Source: Pseudarthrobacter cellobiosi (GTDB lineage: Bacteria; Actinomycetota; Actinomycetes; Actinomycetales; Micrococcaceae). From it: a DNA stretch of 64,000 bases. The stretch is taken from positions 153,244 through 217,243 of the forward strand of contig NZ_JAMXBJ010000046.1 of assembly GCF_023913755.1 (NCBI RefSeq). The letters are read 5' to 3'. Made by a program: the position numbers and the translations under genes. Positions 25,820 through 33,294 of the stretch are shown here, one piece after another (position 1 is the stretch's first letter; every line of letters begins with the position of its first letter). The notes beneath the pieces were generated by a model. The model saw nothing but the letters and a program-made list of their open reading frames with translations, was not told where the DNA came from and did no database searches.

Positions 25820-27021
25820 CACAGGTGTTCCCCCTTCAGCGTCAGCTTTCCCAGCTGCGCATCGTCCCGCATGGCATGGTGCTGGCGCACGTACAGCGCC
25901 AGGTCCGCCATGCGCTTGGCATACGGTTCGTCGAACGCCAGCGGCGCCGGTCCCCGGTTCCAGCTGACAAGGGACAGGACACGCTCGACGGCGGCAGCTA
26001 CGGTTCCGCGCACGCGCAACGCTTCGCTCCACCCGCTTCGGTCCGCCGCCGGGTGTGCCCCGGACTCCCGTCTGTCTTCCCCGGCGGACAGCTGGCCGTC
26101 CTCGGCCTCCCGCGTGTCTTCCCCGGCGGACAGACTGCCGTGGTTGGACAGCTGGCCGTCGTCAATGAGAGCTGCCGTTCGCGCCAGGTACTGGAGCGCG
26201 GCAGTGAGGATCCTGTCTGTCTCGCCCAGGGCGGCCAGCGCGATCTGGTCAGGTTCGCGGCCGGACTGAGCGGCGGCGGCCAGGGAGTCCTTGTAGTCCC
26301 GCGCCACGCCCACGGCGCCCCCGAGCCAGCAGGCAGCTACCCCCATGCCACCCCAGGCAAAACCGGGTCGGCTGAAATACCAGCCGTCGATGCCCAACTG
26401 CTGTGCTGGCACCTGGCTGAAATGGACCGTCCCGCTGGGAATCTCGCGCAACCCGCGCGCCACCCACGCCGGCTCCTCACACGTCACTCCCGGATGCCGG
26501 AGGTCCACGGCAAAGGCGGCCCGGCCTCCGGTTTCGGTGTGGGCGGTGATGATGGCCCGGTCCAGGAGTGGCGCCAGTGAACACCACGGCTTGGACCCGC
26601 TGAGCAGGATTCCACTGTCGCCGGTCTTGGCATCGAGACGGAGCCCCGGCCCCTCGGCGGCAAACACACCCCACGCACCCGCCCGGTCGGCGGGAACAAG
26701 GCCCGCCGGATCACGGCGCGGCCGATAGTTCCCTGTATGGTCCATTCCCGCCTGGGCAAGGATTGCTTGGGCATCCATGTGTGGTTCAAAAACGCGGCCC
26801 GCGGCAACGTCAACGGCGGAGACGGAAGCGAGTAGCTCCCAGAGACGGGCAGTATGCCCGCCCCCTGGCTGCGGCCAGTTGCCTCCCGAGTCTCGAGCCA
26901 ACAACAGCAGCGCGGGAACATCGCCTGCCGCGGAGGCCACGGAGTCGAGCAGGGGCACTGCCCCAGCCAGTTCCGCTTGTGTTGAGATCAGCCGGACGGG
27001 CCCGTGGGATGATGCAGGCAT
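25816..27021 (-). CDS. Acyl-CoA dehydrogenase-like flavoprotein
   Basis: A 401-residue protein with the ACAD middle and C-terminal domain pattern: GILLSGSKPWCSLAPLLDRA, then VHFSQVPAQQLGIDGWYFSR and FAWGGMGVAACWLGGAVGVA. The usual catalytic Glu motif of classic acyl-CoA dehydrogenases is not evident. The end YVRQHHAMRDDAQLGKLTL resembles the subgroup found beside PIG-L/methyltransferase and GT2 genes. Residues about 290-320 hold a duplicated acidic insert (DGQLS..AGEDTRE / DGQLSAGEDRRE). GGGAG lies 10 nt before the ATG. It starts 22 nt after dps and overlaps the next gene by 4 nt. Confidence 0.8.
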   Translation of the reverse strand: MPASSHGPVRLISTQAELAGAVPLLDSVASAAGDVPALLLLARDSGGNWPQPGGGHTARLWELLASVSAVDVAAGRVFEPHMDAQAILAQAGMDHTGNYRPRRDPAGLVPADRAGAWGVFAAEGPGLRLDAKTGDSGILLSGSKPWCSLAPLLDRAIITAHTETGGRAAFAVDLRHPGVTCEEPAWVARGLREIPSGTVHFSQVPAQQLGIDGWYFSRPGFAWGGMGVAACWLGGAVGVARDYKDSLAAAAQSGREPDQIALAALGETDRILTAALQYLARTAALIDDGQLSNHGSLSAGEDTREAEDGQLSAGEDRRESGAHPAADRSGWSEALRVRGTVAAAVERVLSLVSWNRGPAPLAFDEPYAKRMADLALYVRQHHAMRDDAQLGKLTLKGEHLW

Positions 27022-27043
27022 GTTGGCGTTTCTCCCGCCCGGC

Positions 27044-27523
27044 CTACTTTGCCGCCGGTTCGGTGACGGCCGCGGACGGAGTCATAGTTTCGGCGTTAAC
27101 CATCCACGCGAGCTGTTCCAGGCGTTCGATGGCTGCATGCAGCAGGTCGGCGCTGGTGGGATCCTCTTCATCCACCTCATCGTGGACATCCCGCATGGTC
27201 TTCACCGTTCGCTCCAGCCTGGCTGTGACGAGTTTGACGGCATCCTTCGTGGAAATCAGCCCGCCGGTCAGCTCATCCAGCCGGGTGTCCGTGGACACGG
27301 TGTTGCTCCGTCCGTCCGGCAGGGCATGCAGTGCCCGCATCCGTTCCGCCGTGTCGTCGGCAAACTGCCTGACGCTGGCGATGATTTCGTCCAGCTGCAG
27401 GTGAAGGTCACGGAAGTTGGTGCCCACGATGTTCCAGTGGGCCTGCTTGGCCTGGAGATGCAGCTCAATCAGGTCCGCGAGGACCATCTGAAGATTGCTG
27501 GCAAGGGTGGGTGACGCTTTCAT
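27044..27523 (-). CDS. dps: Dps-family ferritin-like DNA-protection protein
   Basis: A 159-residue protein of standard Dps length. Helix A carries the inter-subunit ferroxidase ligands (LHLQAKQAHWNIVGTNFRDL, then HLQLDE), followed by the B helix DEIIASVRQFADDTAERMRA. Dps dodecamers oxidise Fe(II) with peroxide, store iron and can bind DNA. GTGGAGGAA precedes the ATG. A dyad (CTAAG-N4-CTTAG) lies about 55 nt upstream. The next gene, the ACAD-like protein, begins 22 nt after the stop on the same strand, so dps may be the first gene of a four-gene transcript. Confidence 0.93.
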   Translation of the reverse strand: MKASPTLASNLQMVLADLIELHLQAKQAHWNIVGTNFRDLHLQLDEIIASVRQFADDTAERMRALHALPDGRSNTVSTDTRLDELTGGLISTKDAVKLVTARLERTVKTMRDVHDEVDEEDPTSADLLHAAIERLEQLAWMVNAETMTPSAAVTEPAAK

Positions 27524-27576
27524 CGTGTTCCTCCACTGCAGGCGGTTCCGGACGGGACATCGGCCGGACAGTCATT

Positions 27577-27590
27577 CTAAGCATACTTAG
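27577..27590. promoter_or_regulatory. Dyad upstream of dps
   Basis: CTAAG-CATA-CTTAG is a short AT-rich palindrome in a GC-rich region, 54-67 nt before the dps ATG. It could bind a stress or metal regulator. It does not match the iron box consensus well. Confidence 0.35.
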
Positions 27591-27687
27591 CAATATTCGG
27601 GGAAGGATCCGGTCCGCGCCCAAGACTCAGCTGCCGGGTCACGGGCTCGCGGTTAGGTGCCTGCCCTTAGATGCCTGCGGTCAGCAC

Positions 27688-28365
27688 TCAGCGAATGCGT
27701 GCCAGCGCGAACCCGTCCCAGCCTTTGGACCCGACAGTCTGGATCACGGTGGCATCGAGCTGCGGATGCTGGCCCAGCAGTTCCAGGGCGCTGATGATCC
27801 CGGGCGCGTTGACCTGGTCGATGGAAGGATCCAGCACCGCGCCCTCCCAGACGGCGTTATCCAGGACCACCACAGTTCCCGGCCTGCCCAGGCGCACGGC
27901 CCACTCGACGTACGCGGCGTCGCTTTCCTTGTCCGCATCGATGAACACAAAATCGAACGGCTCCTGGCCCTCCGACTGCAGCGCGGCCAGGGTGTCCAGG
28001 GCAGCGCCCACCCGGACTTCCACTTTGTCCGCCAGTCCCGCCGCCTCCACATTGGCCTTGGCGATGTCCGCATGTTTAGCGAGGTATTCGCACGTCACCA
28101 GCCGGCCGCCGTCAGGCAGTCCCTGCGCCATCCAGATGGTGCTGAACCCTGCGAGCGTGCCGATCTCCAGCACCCGGCGGGCGCCGGACAGCTGGACCAG
28201 GAGCTTGAGCAGTTTTCCGGCGTTGGGCGTCACTTCGATGGGCGGCATCCCGGCGTCGACGGCGGAGCGCACCGCCTGCGTCAGCGCAGTGTCTGGGTGC
28301 ACCACGGTAGTTGTGAGGAAGTCTTCCACTGCCACCCACCCCGGCTGGGTCTTGTGCTCAAACAT
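27688..28365 (-). CDS. SAM-dependent O-methyltransferase (CCoAOMT-like family 3)
   Basis: A 225-residue class I methyltransferase. Motif I is VLEIGTLAGFSTIWMAQGLP (about residues 68-87), the acidic strand-2 end follows in RLVTCEYLAKHADIAKANVE, and the metal/catalytic acid motif is FVFIDADKESDAAYVEWA. Small bacterial enzymes of this family methylate catechol-like or other small molecules; the substrate is unknown here. CAGACT lies exactly 6 nt before the ATG at 28365, supporting this leaderless start over the upstream ATG at 28389. Confidence 0.9.
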   Translation of the reverse strand: MFEHKTQPGWVAVEDFLTTTVVHPDTALTQAVRSAVDAGMPPIEVTPNAGKLLKLLVQLSGARRVLEIGTLAGFSTIWMAQGLPDGGRLVTCEYLAKHADIAKANVEAAGLADKVEVRVGAALDTLAALQSEGQEPFDFVFIDADKESDAAYVEWAVRLGRPGTVVVLDNAVWEGAVLDPSIDQVNAPGIISALELLGQHPQLDATVIQTVGSKGWDGFALARIR

Positions 28366-28422
28366 GGCCACAGTCTGGCACGCAGGCACACGACGGTCTA
28401 GGACTCGGCGCAGGAAACCTGC

Positions 28423-28746
28423 TTAGGAACCGTCCGAGAGTTCCCCTTCGAGGCGGTCGACCTTGGCGCTGAGCTCGCCCTCATAACCGGGCCGGATGTC
28501 CGCCTTGATGACCAGCGAGACACGGCTGCCAAACTTGCCCACAGCTTCGGTGGCGCGCTTTACGACGTCGAACACCTCGTCCCATTCGCCCTCGATGGTG
28601 GTGAACATTGAGTCCGTCTGGTTGGGCAGGCCCGACTCCCGGACGATCCGCACAGCGGCCGCAACGGCGTCGTGCACTGATGCGTCGGTGGGACGCGATC
28701 CCCCTGCGGGCGTACCGGACGGGGCGACTGAAAATGCAAGCAACAT
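28423..28746 (-). CDS. Thiamine-binding protein, MTH1187/YkoF-like (DUF77)
   Basis: A 107-residue single-domain protein beginning MLLAFSVAPSGTP. The family pattern includes ESGLPNQTDSMFTTIEGEWD (about residues 37-56) and VSLVIKADIRPGYEG near the end. Members form tetramers and bind thiamine or related compounds. CAGACT exactly 6 nt before the ATG indicates a leaderless mRNA. The gene is divergent from the TetR regulator at 28867, but no functional link is evident. Confidence 0.88.
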   Translation of the reverse strand: MLLAFSVAPSGTPAGGSRPTDASVHDAVAAAVRIVRESGLPNQTDSMFTTIEGEWDEVFDVVKRATEAVGKFGSRVSLVIKADIRPGYEGELSAKVDRLEGELSDGS

Positions 28747-28866
28747 AGGGCAAGTCTGTCATGCGACCCAACCCGAAACGGGTTTGGCGAGGCCGGCGAA
28801 GCGTCACATAGGTTGCTACCCTCCGGTAACCATGAAGGCTGCCTGCGGCATTGCTAACCTGAACGA

Positions 28867-29502
28867 ATGAGCATTGCTGTCGTCCGCAAGCCACTACGCG
28901 CAGACGCTGCCCGGAACGTGGACAAGATCATACTGGCCGCGCGCCAGTGCTTCCGCGAGCATGGGCCGGAGGTTCCCCTTCAGACCATCGCACTGACGGC
29001 AGGCGTAGGCCCGGCCACCCTGTTCCGGAACTTCGCCGACAAGGAGGAGCTGGTCCTGGCCGCCCTCAACCGGCAGCTCCGGGAGTCGGTGGACCCTGTC
29101 ATGGCGGACGCGTTGGCGGACATCGACGCAACAGCGGGACTGCTGCGCGTCCTCGAAGCCATCATGGCCGCGGCCAGCGCTGATGCCAACCTGTTGGGCG
29201 CCGTTGCGGGCCGCCGCGAACTCCTCACCGGCATCGCCGGCTCGCTGATGGATTCCATGAGCGTCCTGCTGGGCCGCGGCCAAGGTCAAGGCACCCTGCG
29301 TTCCGATATTTCAATGACTGACATGTTCCGCCTGCTCGCCATGCTGATCGGCGTCGTGGACACCATGGAGCCGGGTTCGGATGCCTGGCGCCGCCCCCTG
29401 GCACTGATCGAGGACGCCATACGCACCGAACGGCCCCACCGCCCGTTGCCCGCGCATGTGCCGCTGCCCGCCCCGCAGCTGCAAGGCCCGCAGTTCACCT
29501 GA
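28867..29502 (+). CDS. TetR-family transcriptional regulator
   Basis: A 211-residue one-component regulator. The N-terminal DNA-binding domain reads KIILAARQCFREHGPEVPLQ, then TIALTAGVGPATLFRNFADK (about residues 20-59). The ligand-binding domain follows and the C terminus is Pro-rich. The mRNA is probably leaderless, since TAACCT is 6 nt before the ATG. The target is unknown; the closest genes are the thiamine-binding protein (divergent) and a small unknown gene downstream. Confidence 0.92.
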   Translation: MSIAVVRKPLRADAARNVDKIILAARQCFREHGPEVPLQTIALTAGVGPATLFRNFADKEELVLAALNRQLRESVDPVMADALADIDATAGLLRVLEAIMAAASADANLLGAVAGRRELLTGIAGSLMDSMSVLLGRGQGQGTLRSDISMTDMFRLLAMLIGVVDTMEPGSDAWRRPLALIEDAIRTERPHRPLPAHVPLPAPQLQGPQFT

Positions 29503-29615
29503 CACCCGCGCCCTCCCGCAGGACCACCACCACGGGCGCCCCATTGTTGGTGTCCAAACGTTGGATTAGACTCAAGTAGGGTTACGCAGTCAGCCTCTGA
29601 ATCTTCTGAGGGAGT

Positions 29616-29882
29616 ATGAGTGAAACACCTCCAGCGCAGCCAATCCGACGCCATCGTCCGCCGATGAACCAGACGCACTTGTCCCGGGTTATCCACGACC
29701 CCCGCGGCCCCGAGGAGATCCTGCCGTCGCTGGCGGCGGAGGACCTGGCCAATTTGCTGGACGCCCTCTACCAAAACCTCGACACTCCCACCCCGGTATT
29801 CGGTGCGCAGGCGTGGTATGAGCTGGCTGTCGAGGAAAGCGCCCGCCGGACCGGGTCGCCAGAGGATGAGCAAACCGCCTGA
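29616..29882 (+). CDS. Small hypothetical protein (88 aa)
   Basis: The frame MSETPPAQPIRRHRPPMNQT onward is acidic and soluble. Its second half, AAEDLANLLDALYQNLDTPT, then GAQAWYELAVEESARR, is predicted helical. GAGGGAG is close to the ATG; the second Met (position 29664) is an alternative start. A TCCAA-ACG-TTGGA dyad lies at 29553-29565, about 50 nt upstream. No family is recognised. Confidence 0.6.
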   Translation: MSETPPAQPIRRHRPPMNQTHLSRVIHDPRGPEEILPSLAAEDLANLLDALYQNLDTPTPVFGAQAWYELAVEESARRTGSPEDEQTA

Positions 29883-29937
29883 CCGGCCTACGGCCCGGAC
29901 CACGAGGGTGGCGGTGCCGCACTGACGATGAACCCAA

Positions 29938-30276
29938 TCAGCTGGCGTCGCCCCCGGGGTTCTTTTGTTGAGGTTTGATTTCTTCGGGCTTGTTCTCCTG
30001 CGGCCCGGCACTGTCTTTCCCCTCCGCCGTGGGAGGCGTTTGGCCGTGCTTGTGAGGCTCATGATCGTAGTGATGGGGCACGTGCTCCTTGGCCTCCAAC
30101 AGGTGCTGCTGCAGCTTCTCCTCCGCGTCGCGGCGGCGACGGGAAGTATCCCGCAGTTCCCGCGTCGACTCGGAGACACTGGTGTCATAGACCGGCCGCG
30201 GCTTCGGGTCCGAAGCCTGGGGGTTGTCGGTTCCGCTATCGGGATCCGGGGTGTTGGGCTCTGGCTGTTCGTTCAT
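29938..30276 (-). CDS. Disordered hydrophilic protein (112 aa), function unknown
   Basis: The start at 30276 has AAAGGAG 9 nt upstream. The product is almost entirely charged or polar, with a His-rich middle (KEHVPHHYDHEPHKHGQT) and Pro/Glu/Lys-rich ends, and no hydrophobic core. Such proteins resemble stress- or desiccation-related hydrophilins. The His cluster could bind metal, but this is speculative. Confidence 0.65.
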   Translation of the reverse strand: MNEQPEPNTPDPDSGTDNPQASDPKPRPVYDTSVSESTRELRDTSRRRRDAEEKLQQHLLEAKEHVPHHYDHEPHKHGQTPPTAEGKDSAGPQENKPEEIKPQQKNPGGDAS

Positions 30277-30325
30277 CTAAGTGACTCCTTTAGGCCATAG
30301 CGACCGCCTCACGACCGGCCGGCCA

Positions 30326-30592
30326 TCAATCGTCCGGTTCCGGTTCCGTTTCCCGGTTTCGGAGTTCGGCCCGTACCGCCGCGTGCAGGGCGGTGATGTT
30401 TGCTTCCTGGATGACGTCCAGAGCCAGTCTTATCCGCTCGGAGAGTACGTCCAGGTCCTCTGGCGGCAGGTCTGCCAGGGACCCGAACCGGGTAAAGAAG
30501 CGCTTGACCGGCAGCCCGGCGCGCCAACCATCAGGTGCTGGACGGCGGGTTTTGCCGGGTCTCGCACCGGCTGGGTGCAGTCTTATTTCCAT
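30326..30592 (-). CDS. Small hypothetical protein (88 aa)
   Basis: From the ATG at 30592 the frame gives MEIRLHPAGARPGKTRRPAP and then a helical C-terminal half (PPEDLDVLSERIRLALDVIQ, ALHAAVRAELRNRE). The open frame extends to 30739, but that upstream part overlaps the azlD 3' end and looks non-coding. The ribosome site is weak. It lies downstream of azlCD on the same strand and could be the last gene of that unit. No function can be assigned. Confidence 0.5.
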   Translation of the reverse strand: MEIRLHPAGARPGKTRRPAPDGWRAGLPVKRFFTRFGSLADLPPEDLDVLSERIRLALDVIQEANITALHAAVRAELRNRETEPEPDD

Positions 30593-30701
30593 GGTCAGCG
30601 CTCTCACGAGAGTCCACGGCCAACTGCATAGCCAGGCCAATGCTATAACGCATCTGAGCCGCACCACCAGTGCTTCGGAGTCGGTTTCACCAGATCGGCG
30701 G

Positions 30702-31013
30702 TCAGTTCCATCCCATGAGCCGCAGCAGGGCTGCGGCACCGGCTCCCACCACCACTACCAGCAGGAAGGGCGCCCGGAAAGCCAACGCGACGGCGGCGGC
30801 GGCGAGGGCTCCCAGCCGCGCGTCGGCGGCCAGCGTCTGGCCGGACGCCACAGTGTTGACAATGGTCAGGGATGCCAGAAGTCCGATGGTCAAGGTGCCG
30901 GCAATACGCGACATCCGGGGGTCCTTCAGCAGCTTTGCCGGGACGAAATAGCCCACCAGCTTCCACGCGTAGGCAAGGAAGCACGCCAGCAACAACCAGA
31001 TCCAGAGATTCAT
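30702..31013 (-). CDS. Branched-chain amino acid exporter small subunit, AzlD family
   Basis: A 103-residue protein with three or four hydrophobic helices (for example LWIWLLLACFLAYAWKLVGY at residues 3-22), the AzlD/BrnE size. It works with AzlC/BrnF to export branched-chain amino acids and similar compounds. The ATG overlaps the azlC stop by 4 nt, so the two subunits are translationally coupled. Confidence 0.87.
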   Translation of the reverse strand: MNLWIWLLLACFLAYAWKLVGYFVPAKLLKDPRMSRIAGTLTIGLLASLTIVNTVASGQTLAADARLGALAAAAVALAFRAPFLLVVVVGAGAAALLRLMGWN

Positions 31014-31789
31014 GCGCCCGCCTGCCCCGCCTGCCCGTGCTTGTCCAGGTGCGCGTCCCGGTTTTTGTCCCGGCGCCCATGGTGCTCGTCGTAGGGATCC
31101 ACGTCCGGCTCCAGGCCTTCGTCACTGCGTCCGTGGCTGAACCAGCCGATCAGCGCAGCCACCACGGCGGCAATCAGGATGGGCACGCCCGCGGGAACGA
31201 ACGGCACGGCTACAACCGTGGCGAGTGCGCAGACCACGGCAATCGCCGCCGGTTCCCGCCCCTTGAGCCGCGGCCACAGCAGGGCCAGGAATGCGGCCAC
31301 TGCCGCACCGTCCAGGCCCCACTGTTTGGGATCACCCAATCCGCTTCCTGCAAGGGCCCCCACGGCGGTGAAAAGGTTCCAGAGTACGTAGATGCCAATG
31401 CCGGCCGTCCAGAAACCGCGGCGTTGCTCGTCGGGGTCAGCCTGTCCGCTGCTGGTGGCGGTCGACTCGTCAATGGTGACTTGCGCGGCAACATACTTCC
31501 GCCAGCCCGTCGGGTGCAGGAGGGCGTTGAGCTGCATGCCGTAGATGCCGTTCCGCATGCCCAGCAACGTGGCTGCGCTCATGGCGGCAATACCGGAGCC
31601 TCCGCCCGCCACCACACCGATGAACGCGAACTGGGAACCGCCGCTGAAGAGCAGCAAGCTGAGCGCCATGGTCTGCCAGAAATCAAGTCCTGAGGTGACG
31701 GACAGCGCGCCGAAAGACACTCCGTAGAGGCCGGTGGCGATGCTGATCGAGATTCCCACCCGCACAGCGGGCGAGGCGAGCAGCTTCAC
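31010..31789 (-). CDS. Branched-chain amino acid exporter large subunit, AzlC family
   Basis: A 259-residue membrane protein with the AzlC signature VGISISIATGLYGVSFGALS near the N terminus, then FSGGSQFAFIGVVAGGGS and LGMRNGIYGMQLNALLHPTG. A His/Asp-rich charged tail (residues about 230-259) follows the last helix. I prefer the GTG at 31789, which overlaps the DoxX-like stop (GTGA); a further GTG at 31825 would overlap that gene by 40 nt. The order is GDPD, DoxX-like, azlC, azlD on one strand. Confidence 0.9.
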   Translation of the reverse strand: MKLLASPAVRVGISISIATGLYGVSFGALSVTSGLDFWQTMALSLLLFSGGSQFAFIGVVAGGGSGIAAMSAATLLGMRNGIYGMQLNALLHPTGWRKYVAAQVTIDESTATSSGQADPDEQRRGFWTAGIGIYVLWNLFTAVGALAGSGLGDPKQWGLDGAAVAAFLALLWPRLKGREPAAIAVVCALATVVAVPFVPAGVPILIAAVVAALIGWFSHGRSDEGLEPDVDPYDEHHGRRDKNRDAHLDKHGQAGQAGA

Positions 31790-32274
31790 CGCCGTCGTCC
31801 CGGGTTCCCCAGGCTCCAAGCCCACAGGATGAGCGGCAGCTGAAGCGGAAACCGGACGGTATGTACCTTACGCTGCGCCGGGGAACCGGCGGGGCCATAG
31901 GCGCGGCGAAGTGCGTCCACGTGGCCGGCCAGGAAGACCGTGAACATTGCCGTCACGGCGGTGGCGGTTGCCCGCCGTGTCACCGGGATCAAGAGGCCGA
32001 CGGCGGCACCCGCCTCCAGCAGTCCGCTCACCGCAATCCATTCCTCCCGTGACATCACCGCCAGGGGCCGCCTACCGCCGTCGGTCGCTGGTATTTCGCG
32101 CCCCTCCGGCGACTGGCCGCCGGCAATTGGCGCCTCGCGGCACAGATAGTCGGGGACCACCTGTTCGAAGAACCGTGGCTCGCGGAAGTGCTTCATGGCG
32201 CTGGCCATCAGCAGCGCGCTCATGGCCGCCGCGGAGACTGTTTGGGTGGCCCGGGCGGACCAGCGAAAGGGCAT
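31786..32274 (-). CDS. DoxX-like small membrane protein
   Basis: A 162-residue protein from the ATG at 32274; a TTG at 32286 is possible. The N-terminal helix (TVSAAAMSALLMASAMKHFR) and the segment WIAVSGLLEAGAAVGLLIPV, then ATATAVTAMFTVFLAGHVDA, match the four-helix DoxX/DUF4870-like pattern of Actinobacteria. A Pro/Gly/Glu-rich loop (about residues 52-75) separates helix one from the rest. The stop overlaps the azlC GTG start. The function is unknown. Confidence 0.75.
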   Translation of the reverse strand: MPFRWSARATQTVSAAAMSALLMASAMKHFREPRFFEQVVPDYLCREAPIAGGQSPEGREIPATDGGRRPLAVMSREEWIAVSGLLEAGAAVGLLIPVTRRATATAVTAMFTVFLAGHVDALRRAYGPAGSPAQRKVHTVRFPLQLPLILWAWSLGNPGRRR

Positions 32275-32304
32275 GGGTCCACTCAATCACAGCGCCGCCC
32301 CGGG

Positions 32305-32332
32305 GGCTAAACAGCAGCGGCTAAACAGCAGC
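32305..32332. repeat. 14-bp tandem repeat, two copies
   Basis: GGCTAAACAGCAGC is repeated exactly at 32305-32318 and 32319-32332 and continues partially, in the 61-nt gap between the GDPD stop and the DoxX-like start. Confidence 0.85.
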
Positions 32333-32335
32333 GGC

Positions 32336-33244
32336 TCAGGACGGCAGCTGGACCTGTTGCCCGCTCGATTGCAGCTGCGCCAATACCCTGGCCGGTTTAT
32401 TCGTGGTGATCTCGTGGATTCCCAGCCCTTGGCAGAGCGCCACATCCCGCTCTGAATCAACGGTCCACACGCGGAAGCGGCGGCCGGACTCCAGCCAGCG
32501 CTGTACGGTCCGGGCGTGCTCGCGGACGTACATGATTCCCGGCCCCGCGAGTCCCACGTCGCACTCGTCGAGGATGCGTTCGCCTTCCAGCTGCGCCGCC
32601 TTCATCAGGTTGGCGATGGCGCCGCCAGCCAGGGGGCCGAGGCTGAGTTCGTCGCGGAGTTCGTCGACGTCGATGTCGTCCACCAGTTGGCAGATGAATT
32701 CGGCCGGCACACTCCGGAGCAGGTGCTTTACGGAATCCGGGCTGAAGCTCATGAACGTCACCTGGATGTTGTCCACCGAGGAAGTTCCGTCGTCCCAGCC
32801 TTCGCCCCGGAGCACGGCCAGCACACGGTCTTCCAGTTTCAGCTGGTAAGGACTGGGGTGCTTGAGCTCGATTGCCAGGCCGATCGGCCGGCCAGCGCCG
32901 CGCAGGATGTCCAGGAGTTGAGGGAGCGTGAGGAGCTGCTCTGACTTTGCGCCGTATTCCTCCGGGATCCGGGCGCCTTTCCAGGACGAGAAGTCCAGCA
33001 GCCGCAACTCCGCCAGTGTTCGGTCAGCAACAGGTCCGGTTCCGTCCGAGGTCCGGTCCAGGTTGGCGTCATGGAGCAGCACGGCGTGCTGGTCCCGCGT
33101 CAAGTGGACGTCGCACTCCACCCCGTCCGCGCCGTCGGCAATGGCCTGGAGGTAGGCGGCGCGCGTGTGTTCGGCAAATGCAGCGCTGGCGCCCCTGTGG
33201 GCAAACACCAGCGGCCGTTCCGGCTCAGGCTCCTCGAATGTCAT
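32336..33244 (-). CDS. Glycerophosphodiester phosphodiesterase (GDPD)
   Basis: A 302-residue cytoplasmic TIM-barrel enzyme that hydrolyses glycerophosphodiesters to glycerol 3-phosphate and an alcohol. The catalytic and metal motifs are clear: VFAHRGASAAFAEHTRAAYL with His-Arg-Gly, GADGVECDVHLTRDQHAVLL with E-x-D, and the second histidine in HDANLDRTSDGTG. No signal peptide is present. TAGCGT lies 6 nt before the ATG, consistent with a leaderless start. It is divergent from the DUF445 gene, 50 nt away. Confidence 0.93.
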   Translation of the reverse strand: MTFEEPEPERPLVFAHRGASAAFAEHTRAAYLQAIADGADGVECDVHLTRDQHAVLLHDANLDRTSDGTGPVADRTLAELRLLDFSSWKGARIPEEYGAKSEQLLTLPQLLDILRGAGRPIGLAIELKHPSPYQLKLEDRVLAVLRGEGWDDGTSSVDNIQVTFMSFSPDSVKHLLRSVPAEFICQLVDDIDVDELRDELSLGPLAGGAIANLMKAAQLEGERILDECDVGLAGPGIMYVREHARTVQRWLESGRRFRVWTVDSERDVALCQGLGIHEITTNKPARVLAQLQSSGQQVQLPS

Positions 33245-33294
33245 GAGGACACGCTAGCGGACGCGGCCCGGCGGCGCGGGGCTAGGCTGGGCAC

